This document shows positions 9,246 through 18,282 of a stretch of DNA of 64,000 nucleotides, piece by piece. The position numbers were made by a program, and so were the translations under genes. Numbering within the stretch: position 1 is the stretch's first letter; every line of letters starts with the position of its first letter. The DNA is taken from assembly GCA_015063225.1 (NCBI GenBank), contig SUSU01000004.1, forward strand, positions 1-64,000, in the 5' to 3' direction. Below the pieces are notes generated by a model, which saw only the letters and a program-made list of their open reading frames with translations, did no database searches and was not told the origin of the DNA. The DNA comes from Thermoplasmata archaeon. Its GTDB lineage: Archaea; Thermoplasmatota; Thermoplasmata; Methanomassiliicoccales; Methanomethylophilaceae.

Positions 9246-10040
9246 TCAGAAATACAGTTCCGGACGCCTCTTGTCCAGGAAATAGAGGTTCTTCAGATTG
9301 CCCTGGTTCCCTTTCCTTATCAGTTCCATGGGCGTCGGATCCAAATCCGCTGTCAGAACGCATTCTTCCCCGTACCTCTCCGCGAGGATATTGCCTCTGG
9401 GGTCGAGGATGCAGGCCCCGCCATAGAACATGGTGCCGAACCCGTTCCCCCCTACGAGGTTGCACGAGGCCACGAAAACCGTATTATCGTAAGCCCTCGC
9501 AGGCAATACGCGGTCCCACGTCTCTTTCCTCCTTGCCGGAGGAAGGCTCGATGCGTGCGGCATGAGGATGAGGTCTGCCCCCTTCAGGGCATATGTGGTG
9601 GTTATCTCGGGGAAATGCGATTCCCAGCAGATCTGGAATCCCAAAGTCGCATGGCGGGTGCGGATGACGTCAAGGGTGTTCCCGGACTCCATCGCCATCT
9701 CCTCCCTGAACCCAAGATGGGTCTTGCGGTGGACACCCACTATCCTTCCGTCTTCGGCCACGACGTGTGTGATGTACTTCCCACCCTCCGCTATCCCGAA
9801 ACAGATGCAATTGCCGTTCTCGGCAGTGGCGTCCACCAAATCGGTGACGGGGGAGGAATCGAGCACCTGTCCGTAGTGCGAACTCATCGGCATGGCGTAC
9901 CCTGGGACGACCATCTCGGGAAAACATACGATATCCGAGTCGGGACATCCATGGAAGATGTCCAGTATCCTACGCCTATTGCCGACGATGTCACCGACCT
10001 TGGAGGCGCAGCACACCATCGACAGGCGGAGATTGTCCAT
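9246..10040 (-). CDS. carbon-nitrogen hydrolase (nitrilase superfamily)
   Basis: CFPEMVVPGY, HRKTHLGFREE, LGFQICWESHFPE = E-K-C triad motifs. Confidence 0.9.
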   Translation of the reverse strand: MDNLRLSMVCCASKVGDIVGNRRRILDIFHGCPDSDIVCFPEMVVPGYAMPMSSHYGQVLDSSPVTDLVDATAENGNCICFGIAEGGKYITHVVAEDGRIVGVHRKTHLGFREEMAMESGNTLDVIRTRHATLGFQICWESHFPEITTTYALKGADLILMPHASSLPPARRKETWDRVLPARAYDNTVFVASCNLVGGNGFGTMFYGGACILDPRGNILAERYGEECVLTADLDPTPMELIRKGNQGNLKNLYFLDKRRPELYF

Positions 10041-10090
10041 GTTCGAAAGGAGGTTTTTCTCGGATAAAGCACCTGCGGAACTACAATAGT

Positions 10091-11053
10091 TCACCGTTTG
10101 AACTGCTTGCTGACGTCCCCGTACTGTGTATAGTCGAAGAACTCGTCGATCCTCGGGGCGTCCCTGCCCTTCAGGTCGATGATCTGATCGTTCTCGGATA
10201 TCCCCCCGTAGAGGATCTCCGATTCGGGGTCGTAGACCCTCGAGCCCCTCGCATCACCTTTCGCACGGTTCGCATAGCAGTAGACACAGTCGTGGGGGCA
10301 TGTATCGTAAGCCCCGATGTCGATGTTCTTCACGCATCTGCATCCGTCCCTCAGGGGCGTGGTCATCTCCTCGAAGGGGACGTCGATGCGCCTCATCTGA
10401 CGGCTGTCAATGCACCCGCGGGGCTCGATGCCCCACCTGGTGAGGTCGTAGTGGGGACAGCAGTACGTCAGCTCGATCCCGTGCTTGTCCGCTATGGGTT
10501 TTATGGCTTGAGCCAGAGCATCCATTTCGCTGTGGGTCACGGACCTGAACAGATCCTCCTTGCCGGCGAGTTTCGGATGTATCTCCACGAAACTGAATAT
10601 GCATCTGCGGGTGTACCCCTCGAGCTCCCTGCACAAGAGTTCGAACTTCCTCCTGTGGTAATCCACATCGATGTACCTGTTCATCAGGACGGGGTCGTAC
10701 CTCCAGAGGCACCTGTCAGGGCCTATCCTGTCGGATATCTCCCTGAACGATTCCGCCACATCCGCCTTCGACGGCACCCGGGGTTCGAGGTCCTTCCCGT
10801 ACGGGGTGATGGTGACCTCGAACATGTACATGTGCCCCATCGAACCGATCTCCTTCAGATGTGGGATCAAGGGGGCGGGGTTCTTGGTCACGAAGACGAG
10901 GGCGTCCACGTTCCTGCGGGTGAGGTCTATCCTGTACACCAGAGGGTTGTACATGGGATTGCGCACCAGACAATAACCGGCACGAAGACGGTTCATCAGC
11001 CATTCGGAGTGGAACGCGGGGATGTCCGTCCTCCTGCTGGCGCTGATGATCAT
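10091..11053 (-). CDS. DUF1848-like (radical SAM-type) protein
   Basis: MIISASRRTDIPAFHSEWLMNRLRAGYCLVRNPMYN...; CPHDCVYCYAN cysteine motif near C-terminus. Confidence 0.8.
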   Translation of the reverse strand: MIISASRRTDIPAFHSEWLMNRLRAGYCLVRNPMYNPLVYRIDLTRRNVDALVFVTKNPAPLIPHLKEIGSMGHMYMFEVTITPYGKDLEPRVPSKADVAESFREISDRIGPDRCLWRYDPVLMNRYIDVDYHRRKFELLCRELEGYTRRCIFSFVEIHPKLAGKEDLFRSVTHSEMDALAQAIKPIADKHGIELTYCCPHYDLTRWGIEPRGCIDSRQMRRIDVPFEEMTTPLRDGCRCVKNIDIGAYDTCPHDCVYCYANRAKGDARGSRVYDPESEILYGGISENDQIIDLKGRDAPRIDEFFDYTQYGDVSKQFKR

Positions 11054-11105
11054 GCGTCTTCGATGGTAGGGAACGATAAAGTAATATCGTCCCGATTCGG
11101 GAAAC

Positions 11106-11573
11106 ATGGAGGAGAGGAGGATAGGTACCTTCCTGACCATCATCGGGAAGGTCAGCGTCGTCGCGGACAGGAACAGCGTGCTCGCCGTCTACCTCCCCTC
11201 GGACAACCTCCCGAACATAGAATCGGGGACCACCCCGGTCATGGAAGAGGCCATCGGGGAGATCTCCGAATACCTCAACGGCTCGAGGAAGGTCTTCACC
11301 GTGCCCGTTTCACCGGAAGGTACGGAATTCCAGAAACTGGTGTGGGATGCCATGACGGACATACCCTACGGATCCACCGCATCTTACGGGGAGGTCGCGG
11401 AGTACATCGGACACCCCCGCTCCGCCCGCGCCGTGGGCACCGCCTGCGGCTGCAACCCCATACCCATAATCATCCCCTGCCACAGGGTGGTCGCCTCGAA
11501 CGGCCTCGGGGGGTACTCCGGCGGACTCGCGATAAAGAAGAAGCTCCTGGAGATAGAGAGGACGTTCAGATGA
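11106..11573 (+). CDS. ogt: methylated-DNA--protein-cysteine methyltransferase
   Basis: GTEFQKLVWDAMTDIPYGSTASYGEVA; IPCHRVVASNGLGGYSGG active-site PCHRV. Confidence 0.95.
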   Translation: MEERRIGTFLTIIGKVSVVADRNSVLAVYLPSDNLPNIESGTTPVMEEAIGEISEYLNGSRKVFTVPVSPEGTEFQKLVWDAMTDIPYGSTASYGEVAEYIGHPRSARAVGTACGCNPIPIIIPCHRVVASNGLGGYSGGLAIKKKLLEIERTFR

Positions 11574-12271
11574 CGCCCGAGGAGTTCAACCGCCTGATGG
11601 AGGAAAACAGGGACGACAGGTTCTGCGAGTTCACGTCGAAGATCCTCAACACCCCCCTTGAAGTGATCGGGGTGCGCATGCCCGTGATGAGGGCGGCCGC
11701 CAAATCCATAATCAAGGAGGATTGGGAGGGTTTCATCTCCCAGCCCACCACGAGTTACGAGCATTGCCTGGTCAAAGCGCTCGTCCTCGCCACCGCGAAG
11801 ATGCCCCCCATGGAGAGACTGGAAAGGACCAAATCCTTCATCCCGGAGATCCGCGACTGGTCCGTGTGCGATACGTTCTGCGGCGCGTGGAAGGAGAAGG
11901 GTGCGGAGGACGCCCTGTGGGATTACTGCGTCTCCCTTCTTGATACCGGGAAGGAGTTCCCCATGCGCGTCGGAGCGGTCATGATGATGGACAAGTTCAT
12001 CGATGATGCCCATATCACGAAGATGCTTGGACTCCTCACAAAGGAAAGAGCCAGCACCGGCTATTACTGGGACATGGGATGTGCGTGGGCGCTCTCGTTC
12101 TGCTACATAAAGTATCCCGACATGACGGAGGAGGAGATATTCTCGGGGAGGCTCACCCCGGAAGTCCTCAGGATGACCGTCTACAAGGTTCGCGACAGTT
12201 TCCGCGTGCCGGATGACAGGAAGAAGGCACTGAAGGAACGCTATCGGGCGTTCAGAACTTCGACAGCCTGA
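11570..12271 (+). CDS. AlkD-like DNA alkylation repair protein (HEAT-like)
   Basis: GVRMPVMRAAAKSI; IRDWSVCDTFCGAW; VMMMDKF; ATG overlaps ogt stop. Confidence 0.85.
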   Translation: MTPEEFNRLMEENRDDRFCEFTSKILNTPLEVIGVRMPVMRAAAKSIIKEDWEGFISQPTTSYEHCLVKALVLATAKMPPMERLERTKSFIPEIRDWSVCDTFCGAWKEKGAEDALWDYCVSLLDTGKEFPMRVGAVMMMDKFIDDAHITKMLGLLTKERASTGYYWDMGCAWALSFCYIKYPDMTEEEIFSGRLTPEVLRMTVYKVRDSFRVPDDRKKALKERYRAFRTSTA

Positions 12272-12815
12272 CAATCTCGTCCATAATGATGTCGCGGTTC
12301 TCGTTGCCGAGCCTCGCGCCCTTCCTCTCGAGGAACATCCAGTCCTTGGCCTCGACCCTCTCCTTCAGGGCGGGGGAGGTGACGGCGATGACCCTTCCCT
12401 CGGGGAGGATGTCGGCGTCGAGTATCATCTCGACCATGTGGCGGGGCAGACAGAGGATGATCCTGTCGAAGGTGGAAGTGGTCTTGAATATGGTCCCGAT
12501 GAAATCCTTCCTTAACTGGAGGTCCTCGTACATCTCCGGGGTGGAGGCGACCTCCTCGGCGGGGTACTTCATGACGGTGTAATCCGCGGGGATGAAACCG
12601 TAGCGGCTGCTGACGATACCAAAGGACACCGTGCACAGGGGAGTGCCGTCCTCCTTCTTCGCGAGGTCGAGGTCCCTGACGAGGTTCTTAACCTCCTGGC
12701 ACCTGCCGCCGAAGAGTTCGTATGCGGAGCAGATCCCGTCCTTGAGGAAGACGGTGGAATCGTTCGTGATGACGAGGACGAGAGTGGGGACTTTGGGGAA
12801 GATCTTGTCCTTCAT
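12252..12815 (-). CDS. conserved hypothetical protein in the hypA-hypD operon
   Basis: ORF starts 1 bp after the hypD stop; no family recognised with confidence. Confidence 0.75.
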   Translation of the reverse strand: MKDKIFPKVPTLVLVITNDSTVFLKDGICSAYELFGGRCQEVKNLVRDLDLAKKEDGTPLCTVSFGIVSSRYGFIPADYTVMKYPAEEVASTPEMYEDLQLRKDFIGTIFKTTSTFDRIILCLPRHMVEMILDADILPEGRVIAVTSPALKERVEAKDWMFLERKGARLGNENRDIIMDEIVRLSKF

Positions 12816-13898
12816 TCAGAGTTTCCCCCTGAAGCGGTAGGCGATGTTGCAGTTGCCCTCGGCCGATACCATGCAGGGGCCCTTGGGAGAGGTGGGCTTG
12901 CAGGCGGTGCCGAAGAGAGGGCACTGCTCGGATGAGATGATGCCTCTGAGGACCTCTCCGCAGGAGCAGCCATGGGCCTCCTTCTCCACCAGCGGGGTCT
13001 TCGCGAGGATGTCCTCGAACTGCTTGGTGGCGTCGTGGGCGGCGAACTCGGGTTTGAGGGCCATCGCGGACTTCTTGATGACGGGGAATCCCCTCCACTC
13101 GCGGTCCACGGGGGTGAACACCTCCTCCAGGATCGCCTTCGCCTTGGGGTTGCCGTCCTGTTTGACGACACGGGAGTACTCGTTCTCGATCTCGTGCCTG
13201 CCCTCCTTGACCTGCTTGGCGAGCATGTAGCATGACATCAGCATGTCGAGGGGCTCGAAACCGCAGACGACCTGCGGGATGTGGTTGACCGTGGAGAACT
13301 TCTCGAAGGGGGTGACACCGGTGATGACTGCCACGTGTCCGGGCTCGATGAGACCGTTGACCTTGATCTCGCCCATCCCCAGGATCTCGTCGATGCAGGG
13401 GAGGGTGTAGCGGTGGCAGGAGTAGATGTAGAAATTCTCGGGGACGTCCCCTTTCAGGAGGGGGACCCCGGTGGAGGGGGCGGTGGTCTCGAAACCGACG
13501 CCGACGAACACCAGGGGCTTCCCGGGCTGTTCGCGGGCCATCCTCACGGCATCCTCGATGGAGTAGACGATCCTCACGTCCGCTCCCTCGGCACGGGCAT
13601 CGAAGAGAGAGCCGATGGTGGTGGGGACCCTCATCATGTCGCCGAAGGCGGTGACTGTGATGCCGGCGCGGGCGAGGGTGATGGCATCGGCGACCTCCTT
13701 GGAGGTGGTGACGCAGACGGGGCATCCGGGCCCCTGGTGGACCTCAATGCCGGCCTCGGCGAGCATGGGTGTGAGACCGAAGCGGACGATGGTGTCCTGA
13801 TGGGTACCGCAGATGTGCATGAATCTGCACTTGACGTCCAGTTCCTTCATCTTCCTGACGATTTTGGCAGCCGTCTCGGCGTCTCTCAATTTGACCAT
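12816..13898 (-). CDS. hypD: hydrogenase maturation protein HypD
   Basis: FMHICGTHQDTIVRFGL; GPGCPVCVTTSKEVADAI; GVGFETTAPSTG. Confidence 0.97.
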   Translation of the reverse strand: MVKLRDAETAAKIVRKMKELDVKCRFMHICGTHQDTIVRFGLTPMLAEAGIEVHQGPGCPVCVTTSKEVADAITLARAGITVTAFGDMMRVPTTIGSLFDARAEGADVRIVYSIEDAVRMAREQPGKPLVFVGVGFETTAPSTGVPLLKGDVPENFYIYSCHRYTLPCIDEILGMGEIKVNGLIEPGHVAVITGVTPFEKFSTVNHIPQVVCGFEPLDMLMSCYMLAKQVKEGRHEIENEYSRVVKQDGNPKAKAILEEVFTPVDREWRGFPVIKKSAMALKPEFAAHDATKQFEDILAKTPLVEKEAHGCSCGEVLRGIISSEQCPLFGTACKPTSPKGPCMVSAEGNCNIAYRFRGKL

Positions 13899-13899
13899 T

Positions 13900-14277
13900 T
13901 CATTCCTCCTCGATGTCGAAGGACTCTATGCGGCAGCTGCTGCCGCCGGTGACCTCGACCTTCCCTCCGCACTCGGGACAGGAGAGCAGGGGGATCGCAT
14001 GGGACAACTCGTCCCCGAAATCCACGCTCTTCGCGGGTCCCTCGAAACCGCACGCGTGGCAGCGGAGCTCCACGGGCTCGTGTTTGATCGTGAGCTTCGA
14101 ACCCTTCATGATGTTGGAGTCGGTGAGGACCTCCCACGCGAACTGGAGCTGTTCCTCTCCCAGCTGGGTGAGATCGCCGATGACTATGGTTACCTCGTTT
14201 ACCTTCGTCACCTTGTACTTCTCAAGCTCGTTGAGCACAGCGTCAACGATGTCTGCCATCACGGAGGCTTCGTGCAT
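13900..14277 (-). CDS. hypA: hydrogenase nickel insertion protein HypA
   Basis: MHEASVMADIVDAVL (His2 Ni ligand); CHACGF...CPECGG zinc site; start re-set to ATG at 14277. Confidence 0.95.
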   Translation of the reverse strand: MHEASVMADIVDAVLNELEKYKVTKVNEVTIVIGDLTQLGEEQLQFAWEVLTDSNIMKGSKLTIKHEPVELRCHACGFEGPAKSVDFGDELSHAIPLLSCPECGGKVEVTGGSSCRIESFDIEEE

Positions 14278-14345
14278 ATCGGGCGTGTATCTCGCGTGCA
14301 TTAGATAAATATGCGCTGGCGGCTGCGGACGGACAGAAAATGCAT

Positions 14346-15005
14346 TCAGAGGGACGACTGTCCGTACTGGCACATATCGCGGACCATGCATTTCGCACAG
14401 CGGGGATGGTTCGGGATGCAGCACTCCTGTCCGTGCCTCACCAGATACCTGTTGATGTCGCTCCATCTCTCCCGGGGGGTGATCTCCATGAGGGCGTACT
14501 CCGTGGATTCGGGGTCCTTGGTATGGACGAGCCCCATGAGGTTGCTGATGCGGTGGACATGAGTGTCGACACACACAGAGGGTATGCACATCGCATAGGA
14601 ACGGACGCAGGCGGCGGTCTTCCTGCCCACCATCGGGAGCTTACACATCTCCTCGGTGTCCTCGGGCACCTTCCCTCCGTACTCGTCGATGAGCATCCTG
14701 CAGCAGGCCACGATGGCCTTCGCCTTCTGCTGGGGGAATCCCGCGGGACGGATCAGGGCGGCGACCTCGTCCACATCGGCATCCGCGATGGATTCCATCG
14801 TGGGATGGGCGTTGAACAGGTTGTCGGAGGCCTTCCTGGTGTTGTCGTCCTTGGTCCTCTGGGAGAGGATGGTGGCGATGAGAACGTGGAACGGATCGCA
14901 GGGCCACTCGGGATTCAGACCCTCGGAGTTCCTCCCGGGATATGCCCCTCCGGTGTAGACCTCGGACATCCTGTCCAGGATCACAACGATGTCCTGCCCA
15001 TCCAT
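14346..15005 (-). CDS. nth: endonuclease III
   Basis: HhH LPMVGRKTAACV...VDTHVHRISN; C-terminal 4Fe-4S CCIPNHPRCAKCMVRDMC. Confidence 0.95.
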   Translation of the reverse strand: MDGQDIVVILDRMSEVYTGGAYPGRNSEGLNPEWPCDPFHVLIATILSQRTKDDNTRKASDNLFNAHPTMESIADADVDEVAALIRPAGFPQQKAKAIVACCRMLIDEYGGKVPEDTEEMCKLPMVGRKTAACVRSYAMCIPSVCVDTHVHRISNLMGLVHTKDPESTEYALMEITPRERWSDINRYLVRHGQECCIPNHPRCAKCMVRDMCQYGQSSL

Positions 15006-16243
15006 CTAAGCGCCTCCTCCGCCATGTAGAAAGATCCCGTCACGAGGACGGTGTCCCCGTCCTTCCTGATCTCCTTCGCCCTGTCGAGAGCCTCGGCGAC
15101 CGTGGGTGCAGACTCCGCATCGGGACAGTATTTCCTCATAAGAGCCAGAGTACCATCAAGGGGGTTGGCGCGCTCGCATGACGGAGCGGTAACTATGACC
15201 TTTGACGACACTCCCGACAGATATCTGCAGACCTCCTCGACACTCTTGTCCGACAGTATGCCGAACACGAGGATGACCTTACCGTAAACTGCGGATACAT
15301 CCGCCGACAGGCACGCCACCCCGGCGGCCGTGTGGGAGACGTCCACCACGAAACCGTCCGGATAGCGCTCCATGCGGCACGGCCACCTGACCGATGAGAG
15401 GCCCTCGTCGAAATGTCCTTTGACATCATCGGCGAAAGGCAGCTGCTCAAGGGCGGCCATCGCCAATGCGGCGTTCCTCGCCTCGAAGCTCCCCGGTATG
15501 GATACGTAGTGCTCGTGGCGTCCGTAATTGAACAGGACGCCTTCCTTCCCGAGTTTCGATACCTCTATCTTCCCACCGTCGACGACGGTGAGCGGGGAAC
15601 CCGTCTCCTCCGCTTTCCCACGGATGACTTCCAATGCCTCTCCGGAATTGATTGTGACGCAGGGCACGCCGGGCTTGATGATACCCGCCTTCTCCCCGGC
15701 TATCTCCCTGACGGTGCTGCCCAGGTACTGAACGTGCTCGATGCTGATGTTCGTGATGACGCTGACGAGGGGGGTTATCACGTTGGTGGCGTCGAACCTC
15801 CCTCCCATCCCGACCTCGATGACGGCGATGTCCACCTCCTGCCTGCGGAAGTACTCGAACGCAAGCGCAGTGGTGGCCTCGAAGAAAGTGCAGGAGAATC
15901 CGCTCTCCCTCATATCCTCCGCGAAATGCCTTATGCCTCCCAGGAGATGGTCGACCTCCTTCTGCGGGATGGGCTCGCCGTCCACGGTTATCCTCTCGGT
16001 GAAATCCATGATGTGGGGGGAGGTGTACAGCCCCACCTTCAGTCCGGAGGCGCGGAGGATCGATGCCATGATGGAACATGTGCTCCCCTTGCCGTCGGAC
16101 CCCGCCACGTGTATGCACGGGTAGGCCTTCTGGGGATCGTCCATGCGGCGCAGGAGCTCGGTTATGTTCTCAAGACCGAGTTTTATTCCGTTCACTTGGA
16201 GCCCGTACAGCCAATCCATGCGCGATGCGATCTTCACGACCAA
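14981..16243 (-). CDS. folC: folylpolyglutamate/dihydrofolate synthase-like Mur ligase (FolC family)
   Basis: AGSDGKGSTCSIMASIL; LYTSPHIMDFTERITVDGEPI; EVGMGGRFDATNVITPLVSVITNI; EKAGIIKPG. Confidence 0.85.
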   Translation of the reverse strand: MVVKIASRMDWLYGLQVNGIKLGLENITELLRRMDDPQKAYPCIHVAGSDGKGSTCSIMASILRASGLKVGLYTSPHIMDFTERITVDGEPIPQKEVDHLLGGIRHFAEDMRESGFSCTFFEATTALAFEYFRRQEVDIAVIEVGMGGRFDATNVITPLVSVITNISIEHVQYLGSTVREIAGEKAGIIKPGVPCVTINSGEALEVIRGKAEETGSPLTVVDGGKIEVSKLGKEGVLFNYGRHEHYVSIPGSFEARNAALAMAALEQLPFADDVKGHFDEGLSSVRWPCRMERYPDGFVVDVSHTAAGVACLSADVSAVYGKVILVFGILSDKSVEEVCRYLSGVSSKVIVTAPSCERANPLDGTLALMRKYCPDAESAPTVAEALDRAKEIRKDGDTVLVTGSFYMAEEALRWMGRTSL

Positions 16244-16288
16244 AGGGACACCTTCGCACTCTCAATCGGGACTGCCGATAAAAATTTG

Positions 16289-17065
16289 TCACTTCGAGAG
16301 TTCGGAAACGAGCTGATTGTACTCGATACCGCGCTCCCTGCACACGGCCTTGACCGCATCGAGGATCCCGGACCCGTACTGCGCGGCCTTCTTCGGGCGG
16401 GAAGCGAGGAATCCGAATCCAAGATCCTCTGCGGCATCGCACAGGAGTCTCTTCCTGTCCTCGGGACGGGGACGGATATCCTGCGGAGAGAGGGTTCCCA
16501 CGAAGGAGGTCACCCTTTCATCGAGGTACGGACGGAGCAGGGTCTTTCCAAACGCGGACGCGATCCTCTCCTCGTGGGGGAATGTCTCCGACCAGTAACG
16601 GTCGGTATCCTCCTTCATGCGGTTCCTGAGTTCTTCATTGGGGACGCCGACATACTTGTTGTATCCTCCGAAGACCTCATCGGCACCGGTGCCTCCGATC
16701 ACGTATTCCTCGAAACATCCGCGCAGGACACAGAACAGAGGGGACGAGAATGCTAACATGAGAGGGTTCGTGCAGCCGGTCACCCTCATCTGGTCCTCTA
16801 CTACAGATATGGCGTCGGTGACCTCGATGACCTCCAACACTGCCCCCATCTCGGCTGCCGCACTCTCGGCGGCGGCGATGTCATGACACCCGAGAACGCC
16901 GGCGACGTAGAACGTGACGGATTCCGCATACCTCATCGACAATCCGCCGATGAGGCCCGAATCTAGACCCCCGGAGAATGCAACGGCAACCTTCTTCCCG
17001 GAAACGAGTCCGCGCACCACATCATCGATTATGCCAGATACGGTTTCCGGGGAACCCATGACCAT
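16289..17065 (-). CDS. asparagine-synthase-related PP-loop ATPase (stand-alone, no glutaminase domain)
   Basis: VAVAFSGGLDSGLIG PP-loop; GGTGADEVFGGYNKY; ATG at 17065 chosen. Confidence 0.8.
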   Translation of the reverse strand: MVMGSPETVSGIIDDVVRGLVSGKKVAVAFSGGLDSGLIGGLSMRYAESVTFYVAGVLGCHDIAAAESAAAEMGAVLEVIEVTDAISVVEDQMRVTGCTNPLMLAFSSPLFCVLRGCFEEYVIGGTGADEVFGGYNKYVGVPNEELRNRMKEDTDRYWSETFPHEERIASAFGKTLLRPYLDERVTSFVGTLSPQDIRPRPEDRKRLLCDAAEDLGFGFLASRPKKAAQYGSGILDAVKAVCRERGIEYNQLVSELSK

Positions 17066-17117
17066 GCATCCTCCAAGGACGATATAACACTTATACGCGA
17101 AAAACGTGACATGTCCC

Positions 17118-17606
17118 ATGAAGGCAATCGTCATCATCCTCGCCGCGATAGTGATTGCCGCCGCAGGCGCTGCCATCGTCCTAATCGGCCATGACGGAGA
17201 CAATGATAACGGAAAAGACGGCGGAGATAACGATGGCGGACAGCCGGAGAAGGTGGACGGCGTGATGAAACTGACGATTGATGGCGTGAACGTGCCTGTG
17301 ACATGGAACGATAACGCATCCGTGGACACCATCCGCACCATGGCCAAGGACGGCCTCACCGTGAACACCCACAGGTACGGTGGCTTCGAACAGGTGGGTT
17401 CCCTCGGCAAATCGGTGGTCCGCGAAGATTCCTCAGTGACTTCCTCCCCCGGGGACATCTTCCTGTACTCCGGCAATCAGATTGTCTTATTTTTCGGAGA
17501 AAACAGTTACAGCTACACCCAGCTCGGGAAGATCGACCTCTCAGATGGTGAGATAACGGTCCTCCTGGACAAGGAATCCGCGGTTGTGACGCTATATTTG
17601 GAATGA
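17118..17606 (+). CDS. membrane-anchored/secreted cyclophilin-like fold protein
   Basis: N-terminal TM, low-complexity DGDNDNGKDGGDNDGG linker, then MKLTIDGVNVPVTWNDNASV...GDIFLYSGNQIVLFFGENSYSYTQLGKI. Confidence 0.75.
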   Translation: MKAIVIILAAIVIAAAGAAIVLIGHDGDNDNGKDGGDNDGGQPEKVDGVMKLTIDGVNVPVTWNDNASVDTIRTMAKDGLTVNTHRYGGFEQVGSLGKSVVREDSSVTSSPGDIFLYSGNQIVLFFGENSYSYTQLGKIDLSDGEITVLLDKESAVVTLYLE

Positions 17607-17611
17607 TAATA

Positions 17612-17632
17612 CGTATGCTTTATTTGCATACG
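17612..17632 (+). promoter_or_regulatory. inverted repeat CGTATGC-N7-GCATACG upstream of nikR
   Basis: Perfect 7-bp arms, upstream of TATA-like GTTTATACC and the nikR ATG at 17683. Confidence 0.65.
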
Positions 17633-17682
17633 AACAACACTCCGAGCGAATACCGTTTATACCTTACCGCCGATTCAGACGC

Positions 17683-18156
17683 ATGGCTAGATATTCTGCA
17701 GCCGAGAGCAATAACGACGGTGTTACCCGCATCGGTGTTTCGCTCGAACCCGAACTTCTCGCCGAGTTCGACAAGAACATCACCAAGAAAGGCTATGTGA
17801 GCCGTTCTGAGGCCATCAGGGACCTCGTCCGCGACTTCCTCTCCGAGAACGAATGGAAGAACGAGCACGAGCATATGTGCGGCGTCATCACGATGATCTA
17901 CAACCACGACACCACCGGCCTGAGCGAAAAGCTCACCGCGGTGCAGCACGCCCATATGAACACCATCTCCACCACCATCCACATGCACCTCGACCACGAC
18001 CTGTGCATGGAGATCGTAGCCATCGAGGGCGAACTCGGTGACCTGAAGAAGCTCAGCAACGAACTCGGGGCCATCAAAGGCGTCCTGAGGAGCAAGCTCG
18101 TCATGGCCGCCAAGTCCACCGGACACGTCCACTACGTCGGCGTCCGCAACGACTGA
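17683..18156 (+). CDS. nikR: nickel-responsive transcriptional regulator NikR
   Basis: RHH N-terminus RIGVSLEPELLAEFDKNI...GYVSRSEAIRDLVRDF; Ni-site H...HMHLDHDLCMEI. Confidence 0.95.
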   Translation: MARYSAAESNNDGVTRIGVSLEPELLAEFDKNITKKGYVSRSEAIRDLVRDFLSENEWKNEHEHMCGVITMIYNHDTTGLSEKLTAVQHAHMNTISTTIHMHLDHDLCMEIVAIEGELGDLKKLSNELGAIKGVLRSKLVMAAKSTGHVHYVGVRND

Positions 18157-18207
18157 ACTCTTTTTCCAAAGGGCGGATGAAGCCTTATCCGCCCCCAAAT
18201 AATTTAT

Positions 18208-18262
18208 GAGCCAGCAGTTTATTTTTAATCAATAACTTCTATAACATTGTTAATATTATATA
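18208..18262 (+). promoter_or_regulatory. promoter module GAGCCAG-N16-AATAACTTCTATAACAT-N7-ATTATATAC
   Basis: Same elements and spacing as 8557-8612. Confidence 0.6.
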
Positions 18263-18282
18263 CTCATAACACCTATCATTAA

